A DNA stretch of 64,000 bases, taken from assembly GCA_014526335.1 (NCBI GenBank), contig JACTAT010000036.1, positions 2,564,387 through 2,628,386 on the forward strand, written 5' to 3'. This DNA is from Chrysaora quinquecirrha. Taxonomy: Eukaryota; Cnidaria; Scyphozoa; Semaeostomeae; Pelagiidae. The notes beneath the pieces are model-generated. The model saw only the letters and a program-made list of their open reading frames with translations. It ran no database searches and had not been told where the DNA came from. Both the position numbers and the translations under genes were made by a program. Shown here piece after piece: positions 47,101 through 58,500 of this stretch (within the stretch, counting starts at the first letter, position 1; each line of letters starts with the position of its first letter).

Positions 47101-49515
47101 GGAAATGTTTGACAAGCATTGTCTTAATAAACAAATTTCACATATTTGACAAACAATGTTTGATCGTTTCACATATTTGACAAACAATGTTTGATCGTTT
47201 TGCCAGGGCCTTCTAGTATTAAGAATTTAAAGAACGCTCAAGCAACTAATGGTAGTGATTATGTACGTCTAAACATTTCTGCTACAGCACTTTCGAATCG
47301 GAGCTAATTTTCTGAAAAATATTCGATTGTGAGGTCATAATTTGTTATTGGTCCTCTTGATCATACTTGTTAAGTCTTGAAGTCTCCAATAAAACCAACC
47401 TTTACTCGTATGTGTTTAAGCATAAGTCATAGATAGCAAGAGAATATTGGCTTATTTTATTATGCAGCCTATGTTTTGTAATGGGGCGTCTAATAATATT
47501 TCTTTTAGGAAATTGATGGTTTAATTAGCGGTGCATTCAGTCAAGAAGACGAGGATGAGATCCTTGCTGAATTAGATGAATTAACAAAAGTGAGTTGTTC
47601 ATTTCAAAATGAATCCCTTTTACTGGCAAAATACCAATCGTAATGGCAAATAATAAGCAGGAGCCACTGAGCAGATTGTAATAAAGTCCTACCATCTATA
47701 ACCAAGATGATGGCAGAACTGAGACGATACAGCATGCTTAACCTTGCATCTGCCTTAAATGTACAGTAGCTAAATAATCTAACTGTAGGTTTTAATCTAT
47801 AACCTGTGCAATATAGCTAAATAATCTAACTGTATCATTACAGAATGCTGCACAGTAGGGCTAAATCAAGGTCACATATTAAGGAGAATGTGAAACTTAA
47901 ATGCAATAGAATGTAACCCTCTAATAATTAGTGTATTTTCCACCATGAACGGAAGTTTTTATGTTTGAGTGTGTTTTCCACATTCAACTAATCTACAATC
48001 ATGGCCAAAATTATGGAGACAGGAGTCATGCACACATACTGGCTAGAGTCCCCCTCCCCCACCCTGATACGGGGCAGGGAGCACCACCATCAAGTTGTCT
48101 AACACGATTTTGACCAGATAATAGTTTGCTGACAGAAAGAGTTTGTTATCCAACATGGAATTCTGCTGATTATATGGTTACTGTGTTTTCTGACTGGCAA
48201 ATTTTTATCCACAACTTTTTAAAAGACGTCTACGTCCGTAGCCACAACCTAGTTTTTCAACGCTCTCGACATTCCACTGAAGAACACTCAACACTCATCG
48301 TTTCAGTGATGTTGAGAACTAGGTGTTCAAAACGACTATCATTATGTTCAAGCTTGGCGTGTTCAGTGATATGCTGACAGTGTTAAACTTTTAAGTGTTA
48401 AAATCTTCCGAGCAATCATTCACTATTCCAGTATTTTGCGTGTGTTAATATGAGCATTTTCTTTTCAAGATTGAAGAGCTGCCTTCTGTGCCGAAAGAAG
48501 AACCAATTAAGATTGAACATGAACTTCCTGAAATTCCAACTAAAGAGCCAGGTGAGATTTTTATGTTATACAACTCATGGAAAAAATAATTTGTAAGACT
48601 AACTTCTTTGGACTGAAAAAGAGCCAAGAAAAATTTGAGCTTCTCAGCCGGTCTGGTCTTTTTTCACACCTTCTCGATCGATCAACGCAATAACTAGAAG
48701 AACTGCCTTTCTCGTTGAGGGGGTCATTGGGCATGACTGCTTGTGGTTTTTCCACATTTTAAGAGCGGTTTCACAATTTTCAATTTGCAATTTCGATGCG
48801 GTTTTACGGTTTTGAGGAAAAACATGTAAGTTTGTACGGTTTTGGGCTAAAACATTGCCTGATGATGAGAGACGAAGTTCTCCCGAAACGTTACTCTGAG
48901 AAATCCTGGCTCCCATAAGATTGTAACAATGATGGCGACAATCTGCGTAGCTCTCCCGATTTTAATAGGAAACTTTTTTACGATCATTACGACTGTGCAG
49001 ACTGCAAATCGGAAGGATCCGGAGAGTTGAAATGAGTTAAATTTTTCAGACTCTTACAACTCTTCCTATCAGGGAAGATTTTATTGGGAACGTGTTACCG
49101 ATGTGCCGATCCAGCTATTGTTGAAAAAGGTCATATGCAGGCGGTTCTACGGCTGCGAACTTCTGAAAAATGCTTGAAATCAGCATCCCCTTTCTATGCT
49201 ATCTGCCCTGATTACAACAGAAAGGTCTGCCTCTGCTGTTTAGCTGTGGATTATTATTAATTGTTCTATTTCATTCAGGTCAGCGATATTTCATCTTTTG
49301 ATCAAGTAGAACTTATTCTTTGAATAAATTTCCCTTTCTTGATTTGATCAAAATTTTCTTTGGGGAATGTCTTGGTACATCAAGATCTCCCTCAAAGGTA
49401 CACCAGGATGATACAAGTCTTGCTAATATTAATGTTATGATATACTTATTTTCAAGGTGAACCGCCAAAAGAGGTGAAGGAAAAACCAAAGCCAATTGCG
49501 GTTGCTGCTTCATAG
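38114..49515 (+). CDS. CHMP6: CHMP6 (VPS20), ESCRT-III subunit, complete
   Basis: Exons: 38114-38188, 39015-39059, 39770-39834, 43804-43891, 45075-45161, 46833-46898, 47509-47589, 48470-48551, 49457-49515. They sum to 648 nt, giving 215 residues against about 201 in vertebrates. CHMP6 links ESCRT-II to ESCRT-III on endosomes. The start MGGLFSRK carries Gly2 for N-myristoylation. The basic helix block [15 protein letters not shown], the IEFAQVQTKVVEGLKRGNDCL block, the acidic QEDEDEILAELDEL helix and the terminal AVAAS all match the family. Exon 8 encodes two motifs of the VPS4-binding MIM2 type (LPxVPxxxP at residues 173-181 and LPxIPxxxP at 188-196), which accounts for the extra length. Identity is firm; all exon phases agree. 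Confidence 0.95.
39160..39610. repeat. repeat with iterated ATTAGAGATGGGCATT motif
   Basis: Variants of AATTGGAGATGGGTGTT and TATTAGAGATGGGCATT recur with inverted CTAATAAATGCCCAT. Ends are not clear. It lies in a CHMP6 intron. Confidence 0.4.
40200..40800. repeat. dispersed repeat with GACATGTCTCC and TGTGGCTAAACTAGG motifs
   Basis: GGACATGT, GAGACATGTC and CTGTGGCTAAACTAGG recur here and at 49830-49985, where they are arranged as a compact inverted block. CHMP6 intron. Confidence 0.45.
41195..41450. repeat. dispersed repeat with CCCATATGGGTGGG core, second copy
   Basis: Shares CCCATATGGGTGGGTTTT and the following 200 bp, diverged, with 19320-19700. A third shorter piece lies at 42215-42310. 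Confidence 0.55.
41484..41660 (+). repeat. tRNA-derived SINE
   Basis: GGTGCTGTGGCGTCGTGGTG begins a head with A-box-like TGGTGTAATCCAG and a strong B-box GGGTTCGAGCCC (41545-41556). The body contains CTAGGCCTCGATTAG and ends near CACCTTCACCTTA. A 5' fragment of the same family is at 59326-59390. CHMP6 intron. Confidence 0.65.
44448..44650. mobile_element. MITE, GGCCAAACGATCAAACATTG family
   Basis: The right end AACGTTTGGCCAGGGC is clear and the left is eroded. CTTGTCAAACATTTTGC motifs recur. CHMP6 intron. Confidence 0.55.
44687..45023. mobile_element. MITE with AACCGTGCCAGCATGTTGGC ends
   Basis: Left GTGCCAACCGTACCAGCATT and right ATGCTGGCACGGTTTGCGCC are inverted over about 28 bp. Palindromic GGCCAACAATTGTTGG and CCAACATG motifs recur inside. 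It ends 52 bp before a CHMP6 exon. Confidence 0.65.
45460..46165. repeat. tandemly duplicated retroelement-like segment
   Basis: Two copies about 380 bp apart share GATC[GC]ACCAACGCAA, AGAAGAAC, GGAGAC.AAG.TCTCC followed by AA(A)CGTTA, CTTGATAAGTA and CAGAAAATGCCC. A third partial copy is at 48640-48900 and a fourth at 20380-20460. The short-stem block resembles the long-terminal segments of Penelope-like elements; no coding remnant is attached. Confidence 0.45.
46340..46700 (+). pseudogene. 3' fragment of a non-LTR retrotransposon ORF
   Basis: The frame 46373-46789 encodes CRRLLGITWKQKK, a KRKMKFFWHHIRAGRM block and a GRPGRNWIDDMKTW block. This is the region after the reverse transcriptase that is typical of many animal LINE proteins. 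The 5' part is missing. A perfect 14-bp inverted repeat with a 4-nt loop (46668-46681 and 46686-46699) ends the similarity. CHMP6 intron. Confidence 0.75.
46922..47210. mobile_element. MITE, GGCCAAACGATCAAACATTG family, with tandem duplication
   Basis: Left GCCCTGGTCAAACACTCAAA and right TTTGATCGTTTTGCCAGGGC are inverted. A 31-bp unit containing CATATTTGACAAACAATGTT is tandemly doubled near the right end. CHMP6 intron. Confidence 0.65.
48718..48860. mobile_element. partial copy of TTTTACGG MITE
   Basis: Starts with GAGGGGGTCATTGGGCATGA like the element at 4821 and repeats TTTTACGGTTTT; the right terminus is absent. CHMP6 intron. Confidence 0.55.
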
Positions 49516-49569
49516 CCTGCTGACTGCTTTCAAATAACAAAGTTAGTGAATGAATTATATTTATATGCC

Positions 49570-49575
49570 ATTAAA
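49570..49575 (+). other. CHMP6 poly(A) signal ATTAAA
   Basis: ATTAAA 55 bp after the CHMP6 stop codon, in an AT-rich stretch. Confidence 0.45.
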
Positions 49576-49829
49576 ACTATAAAGTTGTAGCAGAAGATAT
49601 TACCCATTGTGATATGGAAGGCAATGCTTGATTGGACAAGATTTTTTCAGACCAATGTATGCTCATGGGACTTCAGTCAATGGTTTCTAGGATCCATCTG
49701 CATTTATTTTTGTCATTTGAGATTTTTTAGGTTTATCAAGAATTTTAATGAGAAATTTCAAGTAAAGGCATATATAGGGTTAGAGAGTTAGAGTTATTAT
49801 TTCATAGTTAGGGAGCTGGGGCTACGGTA

Positions 49830-49990
49830 AAGCTGTGGCTAAACTAGGAGCCTGACATTCTATTCAGTGTGTTTCAAAGGATGGCTAAACATGCAAGTGA
49901 CAAGTTTCCAAGGTGGCTATTGGGAGACATGTCATGTGTGACAATGTCTTGTGTGACATGTCTCCTACTTTAACCAGCCCCCAAACTTAT
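49830..49990. repeat. inverted block with GACATGTC motif
   Basis: GGGAGACATGTCATGTGTGA and its inverse TGTGTGACATGTCTCC are adjacent. CTGTGGCTAAACTAGGA at the left recurs at 40715. It lies between the convergent CHMP6 and the minus-strand gene. Confidence 0.5.
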
Positions 49991-50580
49991 ACGATAGGTA
50001 TCAAGTTTTGTCAGCAAATTCCAACAACATAGACAGAAAAATAGTGCTATCTGCAGCAAGAGTATTGACAAATGTTAGGTTGTTATTTTAAATAGATGGC
50101 CATGCAGGATACTCTGCCCAATGTCAAGAAACTAAGTACTAGTTGCTTTTAAAAAGAAGTGTTTTTGACCCTGAGATACAATTTGTTATTGTTTATTAAC
50201 TATGTTAGGTATCTGCCATGTCAGCTATTCAATGCAGTTAATATATATTTTTAATTATTTAATTACTATACTGTACACATGATTGTAGTTAATTAAGTAT
50301 TGTTATGACAAAGATACATTAATGAAAGTTGCATTATGTTGCACACAGGTAAGCAGAACAGGACTTGCTGTCTTAAGATATGCACTTCTGTGCTCATTGC
50401 ATGGGCAGGGGCAGAGCTAAGCACTAACAAAGACATTTATACATTTTGAATCTACTCAAAATAATAAATATTTACATCAAACCCCTACAAGTTGCTGTGA
50501 AAAGTACAAATTTGTTCATTAAAACCCATTTAGTGCTTTAAATAATACAAAATATACAAAATTGTAACTCACAAAAAATT
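49991..50580. other. spacer between convergent genes
   Basis: AT-rich, with no gene, TIR element or array recognised. Confidence 0.4.
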
Positions 50581-50583
50581 ATT

Positions 50584-50589
50584 TTTATT
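50584..50589 (-). other. poly(A) signal of the minus-strand gene
   Basis: TTTATT on the plus strand, AATAAA on the minus strand, about 110 bp after the stop codon at 50700. Confidence 0.4.
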
Positions 50590-50699
50590 TGCAACTAAAT
50601 TGCAAATATAAAGTGTAAAAAAAGCTTTAATGTCTAAAATCAAATTTTAGAAATTCCTTACAATTGTAGACTTTGTCTAGTAATCTTTTTAAAAATGAT

Positions 50700-52355
50700 T
50701 CAGCCAAGAAGTCCTTCATGGCACTTCTCACGTAACTTTTGAAGCAGTTTGTTGCCAGACTTAAGTTTATGACATCTGTCTTCTGCTGGGCCAATGTAAG
50801 CACCTAAGGTTTCAATGAGTACTTGCTTAACGAGCAGCAGAAAAAAATTAGCTAGGAAGTGTGATTGGAAATGAAGTACTTTTTGTTGCAAATGACTTCT
50901 TATTTCAGACTTGCTCAGAATGCAATACAAACAGAGATACTACCATACCTGAAATGATATTGTATCTGTCTGACATCTTTCTCATTTTAGGGAAACCATT
51001 TGGTAATGTCCGGCCAAGTTGGTCATGTATCTTTTGATATTTTGTCTCTTGATTCATCTGCAAATATTAAGAGACTATTATTGCACATAAATTCACTTGC
51101 CAAAGTGACTTTAGCCCCCCTCAGCTTGTTCTGGAAACACTTTTATATAGCATGCAAACAAGCTTGTTTTAACAGACATGCTATGAACGAAACAACCAGT
51201 GCCAGGTATCTGGTCAGTTTACCACACTGCCAATTCCCACACAACCAAATTGACACGCATTTCAGGTCTAGTCAACTGGCTACACCTTGGTGGTCAACTA
51301 AAATTCTAATTTTTCTTCATGAAAATTTTGTAAAAGCTTTTTAGAAGACTGGTTGGCAATTTATTAACAGATGATATTGGGTGCTGCCTCCCAAAGCCCC
51401 ATCTATCACGCTAATAAAGTTGACTTATTCAGGTAAGTGTGGCAAGTTGTTTTTGATGAGGCAACTTGACAAGAGTTGTTGCAACTTGACTGTGGCAAAT
51501 CTGCAGTTTGAAGAATTGATCTGCTATCCTTGGCAAACTCCTAAAAAATTGAATGGATCTCACAATGTTATACCTTTTTATCTGAGTCATGTTGCAATGA
51601 TTCAGTCATAGATTTCCCAGCCATCATCTGGTCATCCCATCTAGCTCTATCTTCATGTATTTTATTTGCCTGGAAATGACAAGGAAGCAGAGTTTTTGAA
51701 AAAGAAACTTTGAAAACCATTTTTAAAGACAATTTAATCATTTTTATTTGCATAAAAAAGATCCTCAAAACATGTTTTATTACTTACTGGCATGACTTGT
51801 TTCTTGTTAAAGTGTTTCATATTTTGAGTTGACAGATCAAGATCAGAAGATTGCCCAATGTAAAAATGGGAACGATGCAAGGACTGACATTTTGGTGGAC
51901 GTTTTCCATGGGCCAGCTCTGATTTGCCAGAATAAGCCTAGAAAAGAAACAGCAACAATAAAGGTTTCAACGAGAAAGAGCAGCAGAAATATTGTGAAAA
52001 AAGTTACTGCAAAGATTTTATTACACAAAGTACCAATGTTGAACAATGCTGGTAAATGAGGAGCCCTTAACTGCAGTAGAACCCCTTCCATCAATTAAAG
52101 GTTGGGTTATCCACTATGTAGTACCTTGTAAGTTGATGTCACATATTCCATTTCATTTTGACTTTTCTCGAATGAAAATGTTGTTTGGTGCATTGGTCGA
52201 GAGCCACGAATGTATTGACCATGTCTTGAAAATGACTTGTGAAAATGTCCTTTCTTTCTTTCGATGTAGGGCAGCTCTGAAACCACTGTAATATGACCAC
52301 ATCTGTTTGTCAAAACTGTTGAGGCATGTTGGCCTAATCTAGCATTGAACTCCAT
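50700..52355 (-). CDS. unrecognised 235-residue protein, five exons
   Basis: Exons in transcription order: 52125-52355 (ATG at 52355), 51788-51937, 51574-51669, 50949-51057, 50700-50821. They sum to 708 nt with all phases agreeing. Donors are GT and acceptors AG, the exon-5 acceptor being GCAAG before TACTC. I do not recognise the family. The protein is hydrophilic, with no signal peptide or membrane segment. It begins MEFNARLGQHAS and has a basic middle. Exon 2 holds RSHFYIGQSSDLDLSTQNMK, reminiscent of repeats in microtubule-associated axonemal proteins of the SAXO/TEX45 type, a loose resemblance only. A charged tail reads LKSGNKLLQKLREKCHEGLL. It is convergent with CHMP6. Five perfectly phased exons make a real gene likely. 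Confidence 0.8.
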
Positions 52356-52685
52356 TAATTTTGTTGTGATAGGATGCAGTTTTTAAATTCTAAAAATGCT
52401 CCATTTGTTTGTCTGCATTACAATAAATGTCTTTTTTCAGTTTCGTTTTTTCATTTTAGGAACGCTTTGAATCAATACTTTTTATATGCTTTTAAATCTG
52501 AATTTTTATAAAACTGTGATGACGAATTGCAATCGACATTTTGGAAAAATCTGAATTTTGTTATAGTTGTTTGTTGATGGTTGCTCTCGTTGCTCGTGAC
52601 AACGGCCTCGCTTTGCCCAAACAACAGGCAGTCCAAAATGATATTTACAGAGAACAAGGGTTAAGGGATACCATGCTGTACCTCT

Positions 52686-53062
52686 ACACTCTTTTTTTTA
52701 TAAGAATATTGTTTATAAGAATATTCAGGCTAAGAATCATCCTATTTTTAAGAATATTGTAAGAATATGCTCAGCCTCAGCTCTCCCATATTTCTGTCTC
52801 ATTTTTCAGCAGATGCCTGTTTTGCAATGTTAGAGCGAAACTTCATGATTGTTAACAACATTCTTTTTGTTATAATAGTTAAATATTTCTTTCGCTCGAC
52901 CATATGAGATGATTTTTCTTTTAACTATGTTCCCCTAAAACCGCATATCAGATTTGAAAAATAAGAATACTTTAAGAATATATTCAGGCTCAAAACGAAC
53001 ATTTTTTAAGAATATTGAGGCTGAGCAAAATTTATAGTATCCTTATAAAAAAAAGAGTGTAT
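52686..53062. mobile_element. TATAAG-end MITE, AATA variant, copy 2
   Basis: Closely similar to 18483-18816 through most of its length, with the same TACACTC + T-run + ATAAGAATA ends. Its left part has extra AAGAATATT units, so copy number of the motif differs between the two copies. Confidence 0.78.
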
Positions 53063-53269
53063 GTGCACTATGCCTGTTGCTAATGTTTTTTGCAAAAATC
53101 AGAAACCTGACGTGCTATACACTTCTCCAGGTGAGGGTGGTTGCTAGAGTTGGTTTGGCCGACAGGGCCGTCGCTAATGGAGGGGTTGCGGCACCCCCTG
53201 GATTCAAGCCTGTTGGCAGTTGCGTTGCCGGCAACTGAGAAAATTGAGGGCCAAAATGTTTCTGTCGTT

Positions 53270-54600
53270 TCATTTCATTTCATTTCATTTCAATTGTTTA
53301 AGGAGGGTTGCTAATTCAGCCAAGGCTGGTTTACAATAGGCCCTCCGATAATAAATAAATAAATCTAAATTGAACTTAATTAAGCGAAAATACTTTAAAA
53401 TCTTGAAAGTTAAAAAAGTCCCAAAAATGAAAATAAAGAAGACGTAAAAAGTAACTCCAAAGTCTATTGAGAGCCCATGGTATTTTTAAAGATTTCAAGA
53501 GAGGATGCCTTTTTTGACTCAGCTGAGAGGCTATTCCACAGTTTTGCACCTCTAAAAGAAAAACATTTTTGCCCATTTGTAGTTTTCTTCATTGGAGGCC
53601 TCAGGTCAGTGTTTGTGTTTCTGAGGCAACGAGTGGTGCATTGAGAATTCCTTTTAAAGAGATTTTGCATATATTGTGGAGCTAGGTCATTAAGTGATTT
53701 GAAGACCATTGTTTTTGACTCTATGTCAATGAGCTGTTTAATAGTCTTCCAACCTAGCTCTTCGATAAGTGGTAAGCTTGGGGTATCGAAGCTGCTGTCA
53801 GTTATTATCCTAGCAGCTCGGCTTTGCAGTTGCTGTAGCTGGTCAATACCAGTAACACCACAGCAACCCCTAATCGAGCAACAGTATCGGAAGTGAGGCT
53901 CGACAATACTTATGTATAAAGTTTTTAGGGTTTTCTTTGGTAGAAACTTTCTGACATACTTTAAGAAGCCTATTGCCCTAGAAGCCTTCGCAGAGGTTGC
54001 CTTGATTTGTTCTCTCCAGTCTAAGGAAGGATCAATTTGTACTCCGAGATATTTAATGTTTTGGACTACATCAATATCAATTTCATGGACATTCAACTCC
54101 AAATTTTGATTTGAACTTTTAAGATTGTGCCATTTTTGTTTGCTTGTAATAAGCATGGATTGAGTTTTCCCCACATTCAACGAGAGTTTATTACCTTGGA
54201 GCCATGTTTCCAATCGCTGAAGATCACTGTTCATAGCCTCGTTCAGCTGAGTCATATCTACTGCCCGGTAGCACAGACTGGTGTCGTCAGCATACATGGA
54301 TACATTTGAACCCTGGATAGCTTGCGGGAGATCATTGATATAGATAAGGAAAAGTAGACATCCCACTGTACCAGTCATCTGTGTTTTAAGCAAACAGGTT
54401 AGTGTTGAATGGAGACTTCTAAATCCGGATTGATTATGAGAGATAAGATCGTTCTCATTCATGTATCCATACAGTTTGTTGAACAATAACGCCAGGGAGT
54501 TTTCAATCGACGGTAAGGCAAGTTTCAAAAAGTAGCTAGAGATATCGTCGACCCAAGAGACGTAAGCAATAACCTCATTGGAACTCCCCATGTGCATCGA
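53270..54600 (-). pseudogene. degenerate non-LTR retrotransposon (reverse transcriptase)
   Basis: The frame 54597-53464 encodes NQSGFRSLHSTLTCLL, LLFLIYINDLP, the catalytic-site motif YADDT, KLSLNVGKTQSMLI and a NIKYLGVQIDPSLDW block, followed by the usual C-terminal region. Two blocks are missing: one before YGYMNENDLISHNQSG and about 100 residues between the HSTLTCLL and FLIYINDLP motifs. It cannot be active. The 3' end on the minus strand is followed by TAAATAAATAAA and a short (GAAAT)n tail at 53262-53291, as in several animal non-LTR clades. The clade is not determinable from this alone. Confidence 0.85.
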
Positions 54601-55578
54601 ATCATATTATAACAGAACGATAACAAAATCCTGTATATTACCACTTAGCATTTGAAAGTTAGTTAAAGGAACAATTTTCTATGCAAAAATGACGGATCAA
54701 GAAACATAAATCGCTTAGAACGACGATGTCTTCTTTGTAAACCTTCGCATGAATTAGCTGACGTCTTTGGGTCTTCACAATTAGCACTACTTAAGCCCTT
54801 ACTTCATTCCTTCATGACTGATTATTAACGACACGACAGTCTACTGTATGTATCTATCAGTCCATATCTCCATTCGTTAATGGTCTAATATGGCTTTAAT
54901 GCTTATGGGGTCGCAACAACCCACAATCATTCTAATCAGTCATAGTCACCTTTGAAGTCGATCTCTGTTGGATTGTCAAACTTTATAATGGCTCAGAAAA
55001 TTGCAATTTAAAGGTCCCGAAATGGTCATTGCAGCGACTCTAGCTCAATAATTCTCAAAATTTTCCCGGGGAGCATGCCCCGACCCCCCTAGTTAAAAGA
55101 GTTTTTTGTGCACATTTATATTTAAGCCCCCTTTTCTTGTGCCCCTCCACTTCTAAAAGAGTTTCGATGCCCTCGAGAACAGGCCTTTAGACGCATCGCA
55201 GCAGGCAGGCCACATCCAGACCACCTCCTCCTCCCCCTTCCTTTTAGGAGGAGGTCTGGTGCACAGGCGAAAGGACGCAAGCAGCTTTCAGAAATTTCTT
55301 TGAGCACCCTGTGCGTTCGTCGCATGCTCAATTTCCCGCCACGCTTCAACAAAGAAACAACAACAACAACAGCAACAGAAGCTGCGTGAGGGCAGTCGGA
55401 AACTTTCTTTCAACGAGGCAAGACAATGGAGAGAGAGAACCTTTAGCAAGAACTTCGCTTGGTGATAGAGTTTATCTATTATCCAGCTTCAAATATTCTT
55501 TGCTGGCACTTTCTGTATCAATTTATTTAATTAGGCTTTTGAATTTTGGATATAAAGTGTAACAAACGCTTGCAAGAA
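54601..55578. other. SUZ12 upstream region
   Basis: Contains a self-complementary block near 55195-55270 (GGCCACATCCAGACCACCTC and GAGGAGGTCTGGTGCACAGG) that is GC-richer than its surroundings, and a CAACAACAACAG run at 55358-55376. A promoter is expected here but no TATA box is evident. Confidence 0.4.
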
Positions 55579-58500
55579 ATGGAAAAGTTCGATAGAGACT
55601 CGCCGAACCCAAGTCCTCGAAGATTGAAATTCGAGCAGCTGAGGGCCGATTATGAGTTATTTCTTCAAACATTCGAAAGTGAGTAGAAGTATTTTATATT
55701 TTTAGCTTTTTCAATGTTTTTTACAAAGAAAAGAGGTGGAATTTTCATTCCTCGACGTTTTTTGTCAATTATTTTTTAAACTGGAGCAGCGAGATCCAAC
55801 CAACAGTTTTGGTCTTTGCTGTCTTCTGAACAATGGGTTTTGTCAATCAGTGAAACAAAGCGGGGACAAAGACATCATTCCTATAGAGTTTGGACAATCA
55901 GAAAAAGCATTTCGCTTTGGGACACCTTTTACAATGAGATGCTATTACACATTGTCTAAAATCCAGTTAGCACTAGCACCCACATCCAACCCACCCAGAC
56001 TAAAGCTGATTATATGAGGCTTTTCAGCCTGGGCTGGAATCTCAGCAGCCCCCTTAAATGGCCAGTTAACTCAGCCCTCCTCTCCAGTCATCTCTCTGCA
56101 AAATTTCTTTTGCAAATACATGAGATAATTTCAGCCTGGGTTGAAAACTCAGCCCAGCCCTCATTCAGCTAGGTGGGCTAGGATTTCCAGCCTGCTTGAG
56201 CGGACGGAAATTTCTTGTGTAATCACAAATTTTTCCCAGTATTGGCTGGGCTGAGAACCTTCTTTGTGCAAATACAGTTTGACTTTTGCTACAGTTTCGT
56301 ACCAAAAAATTTCAATTTTGGTGCCTGTTCTCTTATGTATTCTATTTCAGCCTGGATGGAAACATAAATATAATTGCATGCTGATTTCAATCTGGCTAAC
56401 CAAGCTGAATTTCCAGCCCAGGCTGAGAACTCTTATGATTAGCCTCTAAGATCCCCTGGAAATCATTTCTTGCTTGGGCAAACTGAGTGAAATTGAGCAT
56501 GGATTGCAAAACAAATATAAGGCCATATACCAATTTGTGCTCATGTAATATGAGCGTAACTGCATTATGCTAGTGAATCTATACCCATTACACTACTGTG
56601 ATGGATAAGCAGTGCTTTGGTGGGCTATTATGCTTGATGTGGTGAGTTATTATGCTTGGTGTGGTGGATTTTGTGCTTTTTTATCCATCTATAGATTTTA
56701 GTTATGATTTCGTACCAACCATGGTATACAAGAGATACCACAGTAGTGCTTATCCACAACATTATGCACCAAACATCACCACATCAAGCATAATAACCCA
56801 TGACATCAAGCATAATAACCCACCACATTAGTGTGTATCCACCACGGTATGCAGAAAACACCACCACAGTATGCAAAATATACCACCACAGTAGTGAGAT
56901 CCACCACAGTGAGTAGTGCATATAGATTCGCTAGTGGGTGTATACGTTTCGGTACCCTAGGCCAGGTACCAACCTTACATAATTATCATATTATGATACA
57001 AATTTAATTATACCAATGTGATACCTAAAAATATTTGGAGACAATGACAGTCCCAGTATCGTAATGATCAAACACGACTACAGTGACCACCTGGCTTTAT
57101 TTAATATTTGATATTATCTTCCTCTACTAATCAACACTTCTTTTTACAGAACCAACACAGATATACAGATATCTTAGAAGCAGACATACAATAACAGTAA
57201 GTAGATAAGGCTTTACTATTTTATATCTATTCTTTCTGTTCTTTTGTATCCACCATGAAAGTAGTTTGTTGATTGGTGCATTCTTTTGATCTGTGAAGTT
57301 GCAGTGCACATGCAGAGGAAGAATGGTGACTCAGCTGCAAACTATTCTTTTTGGAATCTCAAGTAGGCTACCAGGCAACAGAACAGTGCCCACTTGCTAT
57401 GTTCTCCGTCCTTTTTGAACTGGGCACAAGTACTGCGGCTGCACAAAATCAAAATAGCTATTATTACTCTGTTTGATTCAAGGCAAGTTTTCTGCGCTAA
57501 CGATGGTTTGCAAACTGACTGGACCCGTTTGAGACCAATAATTGGCAAACAGGTTACCCTGTTCACGTCTGTTGTTGGCAAATGTTGTTTAAATCAAGTG
57601 TAAACAAAAACTTTATCACAGGAAAAACAATCTTTTTACAACAACAACAACCATTATTAACGAAAATTATCGTCTTTATCACAATCATCCTCCTCATCAT
57701 CATCATCATCTTAATGGAAACCAACATCATCATCATTGTAATCGTCTTAATCGTCATCATCTCATCATCATCATCATCTTCATCAAAATCAACATCATCA
57801 CCTTCATCATCATAATCATCTTAATCATCATCATTATCACCATCTCATCATCATCATCATCATAATTATCGCCATAATGTTGTTTATTCCAGCTTCATCC
57901 AGTTTTGCATCTACAGCGTCTTTAGCATTCAATCATCGCTCATCATTCTTCTTACATATTAGCAACAGGATCGACAGGGTTCCTGTATTCTATTATAAAA
58001 TCAAGCAGATTCACTGGATAGAACATAACATATGCCTTCTTCTACAAATTCAATCAAATATTTAAAAGCTTTGTTCCCATATTTATCATTGATAACAGTG
58101 CAAGACAGCTTGCCAAAGAATATTGGATATATTGTGGATGAAATCCCTATCCTTCAGAGAGGGCTTGGTGATAAAAAATTTAAGTGAAAAAACACATTTA
58201 TAACCTGATTTTACCTTAGATTATCAATCTTCCAAGCAATAGTTGCTGACATCACTGATCAATTACCTAAAAGAACATGTTTCCATCCGAAAATGTTAGT
58301 GCAGCAGCTGACAGCCTATGCTCAGAGACAAATCCTTAGTGATCCACAATGTCAAAGTCTTATCAACTGTCTGTCAGTGATCTACCATTCCACTTTTCAA
58401 TTGCAGAATGTTACAATCATGTGGACAACAGGCTTGCAACAACCTGCATTTAAGATTCTTATCATATTTTGTCTGATTTAATCTGTAAAATCCCATACAG

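Noticed and set aside
51000..51344. 114-residue plus-strand frame
   Set aside because: It overlaps an exon of the well-supported minus-strand gene and its intron, and shows no independent support.
53464..54597. Active reverse transcriptase gene
   Set aside because: Two blocks including the core between the HSTLTCLL and FLIYINDLP motifs are deleted, and the 5' part of the element is missing.
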